The position numbers and the translations under genes are program-made. From positions 7,882,587 through 7,946,586 of the forward strand of contig CM053326.1 of NCBI GenBank assembly GCA_028583605.1: 64,000 nucleotides of DNA, given 5' to 3'. Below are positions 1 through 11,576 of the stretch, in pieces. The stretch's first letter is position 1; each line of letters opens with the position of its first letter. The stretch comes from Dastarcus helophoroides (Eukaryota > Arthropoda > Insecta > Coleoptera > Bothrideridae). Under the pieces are notes generated by a model. It was given only the letters and a program-made list of their open reading frames with translations, did not search any database and had not been told where the DNA came from.

Positions 1-1
1 G

Positions 2-744
2 TTTCAGAATGAAACCAGTGGTCAGGTCGAAGTGAATGAAAAAGAAAATGAATTATTTATGGTAAGTTGTCTGTGTAAAATTTATATACAATTTAATAAC
101 AAGAAAATTTTTCTAATTTTAGCCTCCAAATAATACTCAGGTGTTAACATGTGAATTGTCGGAACCTGTAAGCTTTGTCAAGATAAAAATATGCTTTTAC
201 TTTTTTAACTTATGTGTTACAGGTTATCGTGGATTATTTAATACCAAACATTGAAGAGGTAATGTCCCAAATAAGCACAGAAGTAGAGTGAATATTTCAC
301 TTAATTTTTTTAATCAATGTAGTTTCAATTTCTATGTATTTTTAGGATAACCATTTAACTACTGAAAGTTCCGCTGGGGACTCTATCAGTGGAACTAAAA
401 GAAAATTAGAGGCCATGTCAGCTTCAACATTAGGAGCTGATGAAATTTTGGAATTAAATGATGTACGTATTTCAATTTATTGAATTATTATAAAGTATCT
501 CTAATTTTAGTGGAGTGATTACACACCGCAGAAACTGAAAAAGCCAGTGAACCGAAAGTTGCGACCAACCGTACCAAGTACAGTTTCACAGGCAAAGGAA
601 CAATACTACCTCGCCAAAACGAAGCTCTTAAAAAGAGAGCTTGAAATTTTAAATTTAAAAGAGAAGCGAGATGTGGAAGAGCATATGAAAAAAATGATTA
701 TATTAGATATGGAAATTGAAAAAAAAAAAAGAATTAAATACTGA
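2..744 (+). CDS. Harbinger Myb/SANT-like accessory protein, C-terminal exons
   Basis: Five exons can be laid out with GT-AG introns, all in phase 0: 2-61, 123-167, 223-258, 346-462 and 511-744. Each intron is 51-87 bp with a GTAAG/GTACG-like donor and a TTTAG or ACAG acceptor. The last exon begins WSDYTPQKLKKP and ends in a lysine/glutamate-rich coiled coil (residues such as LKRELEILNLKEKRD) with stop TAA-like end at 742-744. In this family the N-terminal Myb/SANT domain binds the element's DNA and partners the transposase for nuclear import. That domain would be encoded to the left of the window, so this is a 3' fragment. The family assignment rests on the element context and the C-terminal architecture rather than on a visible SANT domain. 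The transposase gene converges on it, with only about 95 bp between the two stop codons. Confidence 0.7.
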
Positions 745-795
745 TTGAAACAGATGCTTTATTGTTTTTTTTTACCATAAATAATTTTAACTATT

Positions 796-802
<7 letters not shown>

Positions 803-841
<39 letters not shown>
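803..841. repeat. (AT)n microsatellite
   Basis: About 19 uninterrupted AT units lie between the two convergent Harbinger genes and overlap the last base pairs of the transposase stop codon. Confidence 0.95.
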
Positions 842-842
<1 letters not shown>

Positions 843-1973
843 CAACCTAGAAAAATGTTCATGGATCAGTAGTTGTCTAAATTGACGACCTGTTGGATTG
901 CCATTAATTTCTTCATTTCTTTGTTCTCCATTCTCGGCTACATCTCCGTAATTGTCACTGGCCATCCAATTTGGGGGAATTTCTTCATTCATAGCAATAG
1001 CCATGTTGTGTAATACAGCTGTAGCTACAATAACAGTCATAGCTGTGTCAACATCCAAGCGAATTCCCAAAGACAGAATTGGAAAACGTCGCTTCCACAC
1101 ACCGTACTGCCTCTCAACGACATTTCTAGTACGAATGATTGACTCGTTATATAAATTTTCTGCAGCAGTATTTGCCTGTCCCAACTTTGTCATCAAATAT
1201 TTTTCTATACGATACCCACTGTCTCCAACCAAAATGTATTTACCATACTGACCCTGCTCAAACTGATGTTTTACAAAACTGTTGTTGAAAACTGTCTGAT
1301 CATGAACTGATCCAGGCCAGCGTGTAACAACATTTCTTATTCTTAATTTGGCATCTGATATGGTCTGTACATTTAGGGCAAAAAAACCTTTTCGAGATCT
1401 AAATATTTCGGCATCCTCACCACCTGGAGATTGGATTTTTACCAGAGTACAATCAATAGCACCAATTGTGTGCGGGAAACTTGCTATTCTGTAGAAATCC
1501 AAAGCCACTTCTTCCATTTCATTCCGACTGCACATCTGGATGTATCTTTGGCTTAATCTGCAGATAGCTTCGCATACCTTTTTTACAATTCGACTAGCAG
1601 ACGACTTAGAGACCCCAACAAAGTCCCCTGCTGTTATTAACATGCTTCCAGAAGCAAGAAATCTGAGCGTCAACAACAGCTGTATAATGGGCTGAATGCA
1701 GCCTCCTCTGAAAATGAATGATTTCATTAAAAAATCATCTACCGTAGAACACTGAAAATTTGCTTACCGATTTGTTGGTAGCCTTATCTCATCTTGTATT
1801 TCATTTAATAGCGACGAAAATGTTGGCTTTGTTATTCGAAATCTGTTAAAAAATGCAAGCTCGTCATACTCTTCAAAATAGTTCGTCCTTTTACGATACA
1901 CTTTCCGCCTTCTTTCAATAATTTCTTCATCTTCTGATGAACTACTTGAACTAGAAGTATAATACCTCGCCAT
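840..1973 (-). CDS. HARBI1-like DDE transposase of PIF/Harbinger (two exons)
   Basis: Exons are 1973-1768 and 1707-840 with a 60-bp intron (donor GTAAGC, acceptor TTTTCAG). Splicing completes an Arg codon and reads RLPTNR then GGCIQPIIQLLLTLRF, which removes the spurious upstream ATG of the second exon. The product is about 357 aa, close to the ~350 aa of HARBI1. The three catalytic acidic residues can be placed in IGAIDCTLVKI, ILVGDSGYR and RNVVERQYGVWKRRFP, the DDE_Tnp_4 pattern. The start was chosen at MARYYTSSS because the 8 codons before it (MVYFIYLT) look like untranslated sequence. The N-terminus carries a Ser/Asp/Glu-rich stretch and a basic patch. No stop or frameshift interrupts the two exons, so the protein may be intact; whether it is active cannot be judged without the left TIR. 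Confidence 0.9.
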
Positions 1974-2200
1974 CGTCAAGTAAATGAAATAAACCAAACA
2001 ATTTAAAAAATATATTTATTTAACCTCTCTCCTATTGTCAAACTGTCTGACATTTCTAAAACGAGCTTTAACCTTTCCTAAAGAGCCGTTATCCGCATTT
2101 TAAGTTAAATGCGCCTTTAAATGGAGATTTACCTTAAAGAGTGTTTATGGGATGCCGTAACGCACCTTAAAGAAGCTTTAAAATTTAAAGGCTCCTTTTA

Positions 2201-2223
2201 ATTGATTATGAAACCGGCCCTTA
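2201..2223. repeat. Harbinger right TIR and TTA target site
   Basis: The terminal 20 bp end in GGCCC on +, directly followed by TTA. The downstream transposase reading frame is open from the first base after the TTA (2223), which places the insertion inside that ORF. Confidence 0.75.
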
Positions 2224-3761
2224 CTGATATAAACCTACTAGATGTGGATATTAACTCTTTGATTATCAATCGATCATCTATTCGAAGACAATGACAAACT
2301 CTGCGAGAGTCAAAATCAATAGAAATAAAAAAACACTTCCAAGACTTGAATTTATCATCTATTGTTGTACACTGGGACGGAAAATTATTACCTAATTTGT
2401 TAAATACCGAAACCGTTCATCGATTACCAGTGATAATTACGTCAGAGGGCAAAGAAATTATGTTAGGTGTACCAACGAGTGAAGATGGGACTGGAAAGGC
2501 ACAAGCTACTATTATTCACGAAACATTGCTGGATTGGGGATTCGACACTTCTGTCAAAGCGATATCCTGTGATACTACTGCTTCAAATTTAGGCATTCGA
2601 AATGGTGCTGCTGCATTACTGGAGAAATTATTAGAGAGAGATTTATTATATCTTCCGTGTAGGCATCACATTTTCGAAATTGTCCTAAGATATGTGTTCG
2701 AAGCTGTTTTTCCAAATACTGTTGGGCCAAATGTTCCACTTTTTATCAGATTTCAAAAGCAATGGGAAACTTTGAATAAACTGAATTACAAAACAGGATT
2801 AGATGATCCAAGAAATAAAAACCAGTTAACAGTAGAAAAAATTAGGTCTATAAAAACTTTTGCCACTGAAGTTCTGACAACAAAGCTGCCTCGTGATGAT
2901 TGCAAAGAGTTTTTGGAGCTTACTCTAGTCTTCATTGGTGTTATCCCAGAAAAATTTAGTTTTCGTAAGCCAGGAGCTTGCCATCATGCACGGTGGATGG
3001 CAAAAGCTATTTACGTGCTGAAAATGTACCTGTTTCGTGAACAGTTATCGTTGAAAAAAGGTGAAGACAATAAACTACGACAAATATGTGTTTTTGTGAC
3101 AACTGTTTATGTTAAAGCTTGGTATTTATCATCTAATAGTGTAAAAGCTCCGTACCATGATCTACAATTTATAAAAGAGCTACACAACTTTAAGGCGATC
3201 AACAGTAATCTTGCTACTGTAGCAATTAATAGATTTATGAATCATCTATGGTACTTATCGCCAGAGTTAGCGATCATCGCAATTTTCGATGAAGATGTTC
3301 CATTAGAAACCAAATTAAAAATTGTGGCTAAGCTGCCTACAGAAGAAGACAAGATTTCAATTGATATTATTCCGGAAGAAGAGCTGGATTATACTAGTGA
3401 AAAATGTAGCGTAAAACGCTTTCAAAGCAAGAATATAAACGATTTATTGTACAACGATATCGATTTTTTTGTAACTGCAGAATCGATCAAATTTTTTGAA
3501 AGATTTGAGTTACAAACAGAATTTTTACAAATTCATCCTTCTGAATGGGCTGAAAATGAAAGCTACAAAACTGCATTACGGTTTGTCGAAAAACTATCGG
3601 TTGTAAATGACTGTCCTGAGAGAGGAGTTAAACTAGTGCAAGATTTTTGTAAACATTATACCAAAGATGAAAAACAAATGCAATTTGTATTACAATTAGT
3701 TAAAGATCATCGTCAAATGTTTCCTGATGCGCTAAAGAAAACTAATGTAACAACTTCATAA
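2223..3761 (+). pseudogene. hAT-like RNase-H-fold transposase, 5'-truncated
   Basis: An open frame runs from 2223, broken only by TGA at 2292, to the stop at 3761, giving about 510 codons. The pattern HWDGKLL (candidate first catalytic Asp), ISCDTTASNLG (second Asp) followed about 40 residues later by CRHHIFE, and a late NDCPERGV acidic motif resembles hAT-type transposases with their C-x-x-H insertion. I do not see a classical hAT dimerisation domain at the C-terminus, so the exact superfamily is uncertain. The TGA at 2292 interrupts an otherwise conserved-looking RRQ-QTLRESK stretch and probably arose from CGA. The beginning of the ORF is cut off by the Harbinger insertion. The copy is therefore dead, although the downstream 470 codons are open. 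A short A-run (3774-3787) follows the stop. Confidence 0.7.
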
Positions 3762-3789
3762 AAGTATGTGATTAAAAAAAAAAAAAATG

Positions 3790-4301
3790 ATAATATTGGT
3801 ATTTTCTTTCAAGTCATTGAAATTTTAATAATAAATTTTTTCAATTCATTAATACTTTTCTTTCAGAGCATACGTCAAGGTAAGAAAATTCGTTTGAAAT
3901 ATAAATTATAACTCTTTTTTCATTTTTGAATCATAAAATGACGAAAAAAACGAAAAAAACCATTAGATTGACTAGAACTTTTATTTTAACCTCGAATAAC
4001 TTTTAAACCAGTCAAGTTAGCCAAAAATCACAAGAGACCTTTTTTGTAGAGCGGTAAATTTTCTATAAAAATAATCATTTGTCAACATGATATGTTTATT
4101 GGTTTATGGGATAAAAAATTCCAAAGTATTAACAGAACTTTTCCTATGTTATTTCCATTTAAAACTTTGGCTATCGGGGGGGCCGGGTTGATATTAAAAT
4201 TAAGAGCTATAACTTGGCATGAATTTTTTTTTATATATTTGGAACCGATTTAGGAGTATCGTGGAAAAAAATTCGAACATTTTCTAAATAAGGACCACTC
4301 T
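3790..4301. other. Non-coding AT-rich flank, nothing recognised
   Basis: No ORF or family was recognised. The sequence is AT-rich with some short G runs near 4180 and resembles old transposon 3' sequence. Confidence 0.5.
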
Positions 4302-5655
4302 AATAGAGCAATAGTAAATTTTTTGCATAAAAATAACGTGATTTAGCCACATTTACCTTTTACAAAAAGTTGATATGAACAGAGATACAGGGTGTCAAAG
4401 ATAAAAAAAAAATTTGATTTTTTCGCATAACTGATGAACACATTTCACTATAGACAAGAAATTCGGCATAGGGGGTTTCTTTGATCAAGAAATTCTAATT
4501 TGCTAACAGATTGGCAATAACTCATAGGTGGCGCCACCTGCGCTTCCTTGTATTATTCTAAAGCATCATAACTTTTTTGTGCCTTCATGTACATTTATTT
4601 TAAATAGACTTTTTTATTTACCTACATTTTCTACGTAAAAAAGGTATATCTTCTAAATGTTGATACAAGCAACCGTTTTCAAGATATTTGCCTTCAAAAT
4701 TTGCTGTACCTTTATTTTAAGTTATGTAAATGTGAATTTTTCGCAGTATTTTTCAAAATAAAAGTAATAAAACTGACTCTAAAATAATTTATATCAAATA
4801 TTACTCTACTGACATTATTATTACACATATTTTTAAATTTCTGTAGCAAATTTAGATAAAATACCAAAACAAAATTTATTTTCAAAAATAAGTATGTGGG
4901 AAATGACCTTTTTCATGTAAAGGGATTTAAAAACATTATAAATCTGGCTGTATTTTACTGAAATTCATCTCCAAATATCTGCTTTGATCACCCAGACTAT
5001 TAAAATTTTCTTGTGCGGACTCAGAGAACATATCTGACATCTCTATGTTAGAAAATAAATTACGTCTTAATTTTTTGGATTTTCTTTATAGAAATTTTCA
5101 AAATTTAGGTAATAGTATTATCAGCAAAGTAATATTTGACATAAATTAGTTTCAAACCTGTCTTATGATTACTTTTTTTTTCAAGCCTACTTCGAAAATT
5201 TAATATCTTAGTAATTTAAAAGCAAGGCACGTCAAGCTTTAAAGGCAAATATCGTGGAAACGGTTGCTCGTATCAACTTTTAGAAAGTGCACCTTTCTTA
5301 CGTAAAAAATATTGAAAAATAAAATAACCCATTTGAGATTAATATACGTGGGTGAACAAAAAAGTTATGACGATTTAGAATTATCCAGGATAGCGCAGGT
5401 AGCGCCCCCTATCAGCTATTGGTAATATGTTAGCAAATTAAAGTTTGTCGACTTAAGACTTGTGCAAAATTTCGTGCCTATATTACAATTCATTCCATAA
5501 TTATACGAAAAAATCGAAACTTTTTTTTCAACTTCGACCTGTATCCCTGTTAATATCAACTTTTGGTATAAGGTAAATGTAAATCACATTATTTTTATTC
5601 GAAAAATTCACCATTGCTCTGTGTACCATTACTTATGGTTCATCCTGTATAAAGA
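4302..5655. repeat. Large imperfect foldback (inverted repeat) element
   Basis: The left arm (about 4302-4720) and the right arm (about 5225-5655) are reverse complements at roughly 75-80 percent. Matching landmarks are AGAGCAATAGTAAATTTTT at 4305 with its complement at about 5595-5622, a GCTAACAGATTGG / TTGCTAATTTG-containing block at 4495 and 5435, the short GCGCCACCTGCGC / GCGCAGGTAGCGCC block near 4533 and 5393, and the CAACCGTTTTCAAGATATTTG block near 4670 and 5245. The 500-bp centre has no ORF. The right edge ends in a CCTGTA-type terminus. This is consistent with a non-autonomous TIR/foldback element; no clear target duplication was found. Confidence 0.7.
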
Positions 5656-6153
5656 GTGGTGACATCACCTGAAATAAATTCAGTAAAAATGAACTAACAT
5701 TTTTCTTAGAAAATTCCTGAAACAGATCCGTTTTTGTTTGAGGTTTGCCACATTATTGTATAAGAGGCTGGGAACTAAAACCCAACTTTTTTTAATGTCT
5801 TGTAACACTTCGTTAGAAATGCCTTTTCAAGAGAACTACAGAGATTACAGATTAAAAAAAAAGAAACAACAATTTTACACTGTATACACTTGAAGTGAAA
5901 ACGTCCTTAGGCGCGTTGATTTAGTTTATGATTTGACATTCTTATCACGCTAATTTGAGTTACCAACGTGTAACAGAATGAAAAAAATTGCGTGATCGGT
6001 AGCGGCATTCAAACTCCGACCTACCATGTAACATGCGATCATTCTACGCATTACACCACATATCTTTAGGACAGGGAAGCTTAGTTTGCTTTATAAGCTA
6101 TCTTTACGCCAACAATTTAAATTGTGAAAAGTGTTTTTTAACAATTTGGTGGA
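5656..6153. other. Spacer, no gene recognised
   Basis: AT-rich spacer with no supported coding sequence apart from the tRNA-like stretch listed separately. Confidence 0.5.
5992..6062 (-). tRNA. Degenerate tRNA-like/SINE-like sequence
   Basis: On the minus strand TGGTGTAATGCGTAGA resembles a pol III A box and GGAGTTTGAATGCC about 35 bases downstream resembles a B box (GGTTCGANTCC) with several mismatches. A full cloverleaf was not established, so this is at most a tRNA pseudogene or a SINE head. Confidence 0.25.
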
Positions 6154-6443
6154 ATTTTACGGAAACAGGGCTTCCGGGTTGTTTATAGATCTAACGGTAA
6201 ATAAAATTCGCTTTTGGGTACTTTGAAGGATAAACTAGGGCAAACGGACAAGTCCGATATTTACCAAATTTCCTGTCAAGATTGTCCTCAAAAGTACATC
6301 GGACAGACTAAACGATCTCTTAAAATCCGACTGAAGGAGCATTTGGCTCATTTGAGGTACGGAAGTACTGAGAAGTGTAGGGTAGCTCGACATGCTTTTA
6401 AATTAGATCATAGCATAGATAATAATATTAAACTGTTAGGCCT
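6154..6443 (+). pseudogene. Penelope-like element (PLE) remnant, GIY-YIG domain, 5' piece
   Basis: The frame reads ILRKQGFRVVYRSNGK, a stop at 6202, then LLGTLKDKLGQ and DIYQISCQDCPQKYIGQTKR. The last is the Y-I/Y-I-G core of the GIY-YIG endonuclease that follows the reverse transcriptase in PLEs, followed by the conserved RLKEHLAH and HAFKLDHSID segments. The frame continues to GG-CCT at 6443, where it is interrupted by a 4.1-kb TIR element. The homologous continuation is found at 10580. The in-frame stop and the lack of the RT domain upstream make this a 5'-truncated dead copy. Confidence 0.85.
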
Positions 6444-9400
6444 AGCGCAGACATGCAATTTTCAGTTGCGCAACTATTTGGTTGTCTAGTAAACCGCGCT
6501 CACACGCAACCAAACAGTTTGGTCTCAGACAGGCGAGCCCGCATGCAACTGAAACTTTTTATATTCAATATAGACGTCTCTGAATTAGCTACTGTATGTG
6601 CTCTCGAATTAAGTAAAAAAAAAAAAGAAAGCCTGGGAAGCAATATTGGGTACATCTCCTTACAAGCCAGCATTTAATAAAAGGATAATTTTATAAATTG
6701 CACGAAGATTTGCTTGGGAAGTCATTCAGAAAGTAATTAATGATTGTATTTGTTTATTTTTGTGATGCTGTCTTTTGTGAACTGTAATAGGATGGATATT
6801 GAATAATAATTTAAGTACAAAAGTTCAAGTTGTATACTTTATAGTTGAAGTTTAAAGTCAAAGAAATCTTTTTTTAGTTGGGGAAATTTCTAATTAGTAG
6901 GTTAATTTAAAAAATTAATTGTCCACTAATGTGCACTAATGCGCAGCACAGTGACTGCGCAGCACTCCATTTTATGTAATTGAAAGCTTATAAATTAAAT
7001 ATGTATAAAAATTGTTTCTTACCGTATGATTCTGGCGAAATCATATCGACTTGTCAAGTAATTCGAATTGCCCTGTTTACATCAACTACTCTAAGTTCTA
7101 TGGGTGGTTAATTTGACACAACAAACAGTAATGTAATGAGTTTAATACAAAAAATTAGATACAAGACAACCGCTTCAATCGCAAGAACATGTTAAGAAAT
7201 ACCAAAGTTCTTTTTTCTTCTGCATAAGACACAAAAAAAAACACCAATATTGGTAATTAGTACTGTGATGAGCGACCAGTCGGTTGTGACCACAACCAGT
7301 GATTGTATTTAGTTTTTCAAAATTGTAGAATTTTGCTCAACTTTAAAAATTTTCGAAGAATAATTTACCTTCGATTTTCGGACCCAATTTGTCTACGTTG
7401 TGTTTAAAATTATTTTATTTCAATAAATTTTAACCCCAGTTCATAGAGTCGACAGGGAAGTGTTATCAAATTCAAACGACAATTGACCTCAACGTTTTAT
7501 TACAATAGGTCAAAAAATAAATAAACAAAATTTCAAGTTTGTGATTTTCAAGTGTTCTTAAGCATAATACAACAAAATAAAAGTGAACCTGTTTGTTTCA
7601 ACTTGTTTAAATTTGCTAGACACAGATCTGAGAGAAATATTTCTTTAGAAAATGAAGAGAATTCATTAAGTACAAGTAATCTGACATTCTTTGTCTAACT
7701 CTTTCGCTCGTATATGGTGCGTCGGTTATAAATTTCCCAAAGTTTATTTTAACCATAACAATCGCAATATTTTTCCCAGCTGAGTCATTTAGTTTGTACT
7801 CGAAGGTTTTCAAACCAAATGCAGCTAACTTTGTACCTGATTATCGGTGGGCGTTCGCTGGTTAGTTTGTACACAGAGGTTCTCAAACTATTTTAAGGTG
7901 TCTGTTTTTTATTCCCCAATTCTTGTAAATTTTGTCGCTTCTTTATTCAAGCATTCGTCACATAGCATACAGTTTTTTGTCGAAGCTTTGAGCTAACAAT
8001 ATCCAAAGGATAATGCTACGAGAAAATGGAGCTCAAGCTTGGAAATGAAGTTGTGATTTATCGTAATAAATCAAATTTATAAATGTTGATTCAATCTTAC
8101 AGATCTCTCGTTCTCTCACTCTTTCTTTCTTTCCTTTGTTAATTTGTTCCTTTGTTTGTTTTTCTGTTTTTTCTCATACCAAACTCAATCACTCCAACTT
8201 AAACCAGTGTCATAAAATAGACTAGAAATATTGTTCAGATTTCATAGAAACTTTCTGAGCAGAATTTTCCCTTCCAACACTACATCTACTTCTACGGCTA
8301 CTCTTCTAAAGAAGGGGCGTTTCTGGCTAAGAAAGTGGCTAAGCTTGACTTAGCACAAAAGATTAAAATTAAAGTTAGAAACTGGCAAGAAGTTCTCATT
8401 TCTTTCATCAAGACATTTCCCTAACGAGAGCTGATGCTGATACTGTTCGTTCACCGACGTTAATACTCCCCATTTGTCAACAGATCTATAAGGCTCTCTT
8501 TGGGCCAGGTTGTCTTGTCCTATATTTTTGGGATTCAAGCAACCTACGAAGGAGAATCTGCGAATGAGGTAGCACTAGGTGAATACACCAAAACAAGAAC
8601 TAGGTAAGAGCTCATTGTGGCTTATGCTTCTAGGATGTTGAGGTGTACAATGCCCACGTTTCTAGAACTTGCAGAACATCATCAATAAAACCCAAATATA
8701 TGTGTCTGCTGCCAGTTGCCGGACCTTTGTGGCGATGGGTATAAATTATTCTGGAACCCCTGGAAACTCAGCTTCCAACAGCAGAACACTAACATCGACC
8801 TTAAGGAAATGAAAATGTTTGTATGAAGCGAATGCGCTTTATTTCCTTTTCGTTTTCTTGTCTTTGCATTTTTATTTTGTTTTATTTTTGTTTCCTTTTT
8901 TGAAACTGAGATTGGTAGTTGCATCAATCAGCGGTAGGGTTCTTGGCCCAATAATAATTTTCTAACAACGACTTTCTCATTCATTCGGTTTGTTGTGGAA
9001 GTTTTAAATTCCTTTCTCTTTTTTTTTGTGTACGCCCCCCAACCCCATATTGATCAAAATTAGGAACAAGTATTTTTCTCAAATTTTAGGAAAAGTTAAT
9101 TATATCATATAAGAGCGAAAAACCAACAAATAAGATTATCGGACAATTTAAAATTTACTTGCCTACTTATTTCGTAGCAAACATCACATAAATGGCACAA
9201 GAACTTCACGTTGAACAAAAATTGTTTTTTTTTTGTGTTCATTCACGTTAATTAGCACAAACCAAAGCATTTTTTTTTAAACTCCCGCATTTCGTACTCG
9301 TTTTTGTAAGTTCGGAAGTTGACCATAATTTTTAAACTAATTTCATCGAAGTTTAGTACTCGACTACTTTAAAATTGGTCTTTCGTGTTTTATCCTTTTA

Positions 9401-10573
9401 TTCCCCTACCCTTAACTTCTGGGGACCGAAAGACATACTCTGCATCTCGCTAGAGGGCATGAGGGTGCAGAATTTCTACTAATTTAAATATTTCTAATCC
9501 AAATTAGCCCTTAAATAAATTTTGAAAAGGATTCTTAAAGGGCAAATCAAACTGCAAACCCATTTTGAATAATGTCGTTCCTTTATCTTGCAAGTTTTAC
9601 TTCGATAATTGAAATTTAAATAACTTACAATTGTACGTGTTTATAAGGGCGTTTTTTTGAACGTCAAATTCCTCCAGTCTACCACCACATGGTCTTGCCG
9701 AGATATTTGCTACGGTCTCCGTTATTGACATGTTACCCTTATTTATTACTCTACTTTTCAGCGGTCCTTTAAAACGAACATGTTATTTTACTCAGTTTAG
9801 GTATCTGTGCTTGAAACAAACCAGGGCTAACAAATAACCCTTATCTAATTTGTGAACGCTAAGAAATCTGTTTCTCACGCAAAACGTTATGTTACAAAGA
9901 ATTTTATATAGTATTTGGAGATTTAATATTTCCAAGAAAAATTGAATAAAATTCAACTAAATAAAACAAACGAGGAAATAGAACAGTTTAGTAGAACTCG
10001 ACTTACCACAGTATCTTCTAGGAACTGAAAGGGGAAAGGCGCGATATGGTTCATTATGTCTTATCTCCTAACTGTAGAATTTTTACAACCCAAATCTGTT
10101 TCTTGTTCTCAAAATTACCCTCGCCTCGAATTACTAGAATTGTGGTAATGGAACAAAAATCAAGAGTTATAAAGCTTATACATAACAAGAGTACTTTAAA
10201 ATTATTACCGGAACCATTTGATGCAACAAGTTTAAAAGTTCTACACAAACAAATTACATTATACCCTAATATAAGTTAATAATGTTACAAGTTTAGAAAT
10301 CTACACCTAGAAATTAAATTACACCCTCTGTCGTCTGCGATGATCATATGGTACAAATTGCATGGTTTCAGTTGCAAGTCAGCGCCAGTGCATTTAACTC
10401 AATGTCATACAAAACAGTTGCAGGTAGTTTTGCAATCGTTTAGTTTGTGACAAAACACAAACTGTTTAGTTGCAGCAATTTTTAGGTTGCATCTGAGCGC
10501 GCTACCATATAAACTCATAGCAGTCGCTCTTGAAACCAAACAGTTGCGCAACTGAAAATTGCATGTCAGCGCT
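6444..10573. mobile_element. 4.1-kb TIR element of unresolved superfamily
   Basis: Terminal inverted repeats of about 40 bp with two mismatches start AGCGC(A/T)GACATGCAATTTT and continue with the palindrome CAGTTGCGCAACTG at both ends (6444-6483 and 10534-10573). Both ends abut AGGCCT, which can be read as a 6-bp target duplication (6438-6443 and 10574-10579). With AG...CT termini this resembles Maverick/Polinton ends. Reading the termini as GGCCTAGCGC with flanking TTA/TAA would instead suggest PIF/Harbinger. Several further CAACTGAAAC / GTTTGGTT motifs lie subterminally. The interior has only short ORFs. One near 6541-6677 (ELATVCALELSKKKK) vaguely resembles a Harbinger transposase N-terminus. 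No polymerase, integrase or capsid gene was seen, so the copy is non-autonomous or decayed. Confidence 0.75.
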
Positions 10574-10940
10574 AGGCCTAAACAGTAGTAAATAAGAATT
10601 ACAAGTTAAATGCTTGTGAAAGCTTACCCATCCATCAGGCTGGAGACAACCTTACGAATGGTTGCGCTGGGCCTTTAGGCCATTCATCTCTGTTAAAAAT
10701 AGTTAAGGTTGACAGATAAGAATTGTGACAACTAAGACGTGTATGATTAGATGCGCATGTGCGTTTGGATGCGGTTGATCATGCACGAAGTAAATATTCT
10801 TAGTATACAAAGATTAATTTTAGGATTAGGTCTTAGTATCTCTCCGAAGATGATAGCTTGGCTATTAAAACACGTTAGAGCAATCTTTGTTGTGCTTTTT
10901 AATCTTTCTTGGTTTCAGGGGACAAGATTTGTATTTTAAT
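10574..10940 (+). pseudogene. PLE remnant, 3' piece of the GIY-YIG domain and tail
   Basis: Across the TIR element the frame of the 5' piece resumes as LNSSK, stop, ELQVKCL, and after a frameshift PIHQAGDNLTNGCAGPLGHS. This matches the spacing of the PLE C-terminus. The tail at 10838-10935 contains a degenerate hammerhead-type segment and the block CTTGGTTTCAGGGGACAAG. That block is shared with the snapback at 62391-62579, showing both derive from the same PLE family. Confidence 0.65.
10838..10895 (+). ncRNA. Degenerate hammerhead-type motif in PLE tail
   Basis: CTCTC-CGAAGA replaces the core CTGAAGA. Stem II GATAGC TTG GCTAT is preserved, and AAAAC followed by ACGTTAGAGC replaces GAAAC. Both core boxes are mutated, so cleavage is not expected. 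Confidence 0.4.
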
Positions 10941-11576
10941 TTGTAAAAAGTGTGTAAGTGTGAATACTATAATTGCTTAAATTGTGTTCTAATTTGATTA
11001 TTATTATTATTATTCCCATTCTCCCCCTAAGCAAAAATTGCCTATATCAAAAAAAAAGCTGGCAATTTTTGACCAGGCCGGCAAGCGTCAATTTGAAATG
11101 CCGCGTGCGAGATTAATAGAGACAAAGGCTAAAGCGTTGAGTGATCACTCTGAAGACTCGCCTCGCTCAAAACCCAAAACTACAATTTAACGTTTTTAAG
11201 AATGGATGAAGAATGGTTTGAACATTTGCTCGGTTTAATTTAAACCAGAAAGAGATATCCCAAAAGTACATGGAGTTTTAAGGGGTGTAAAGTGACATGT
11301 AAAGCTGCCTATGAGGCCCTTGTAGATACATAAAATTTTTAAAATTAATTTTACATATTTTGCATATCGACTGATTCAAGGAAGACTGTCGTAACTCATT
11401 GTTTGCAGTATTGAGATAATTCTAATTGAAAGGTATATACAGGGTCCGCCATTAGTGTGTGAACGGAGGATAGCTCCCGAGTCTGAGGAGATATCAAAAT
11501 TAAATTTTGTTCAGTGGTGTACATCTGTAAGGAGCATATTTTAAAATTATTTTCATTTTATTATAACAATAATGTA
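10941..11576. other. Spacer/flank of pogo element
   Basis: It contains a short (ATT)n tract near 10997-11015 and no gene. A TATATACAGGGT terminus-like motif at about 11433 and ACCCTGTATATT at about 14553 suggest that the pogo element inserted into another small CAGGGT-ended repeat. Confidence 0.4.

Larger units (their letters stand above)
1..2220. mobile_element. PIF/Harbinger DNA transposon, right part (left end outside window)
   Basis: Two convergent spliced genes, a Myb/SANT-like ORF on + and a DDE transposase on -, are the standard two-gene content of PIF/Harbinger elements. The right terminus reads inward on the minus strand as GGGCCGGTTTCATAATCAAT and is followed by TTA (2221-2223), the usual 3-bp Harbinger target site. 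Between the transposase start and the terminus (about 2040-2220) lie repeated TTAAAG/CTTTAA motifs, typical subterminal sequence. The left TIR and the left TTA copy lie before base 1, so the target duplication cannot be confirmed here. Confidence 0.9.

Noticed and set aside
5992..6062. Functional tRNA gene
   Set aside because: A- and B-box matches are weak and the cloverleaf stems could not be built; kept only as a low-confidence tRNA-like relic.
6444..10573. Naming the element a Maverick/Polinton outright
   Set aside because: Only the target length and AG...CT ends fit; no polymerase, integrase, ATPase or capsid gene is present.
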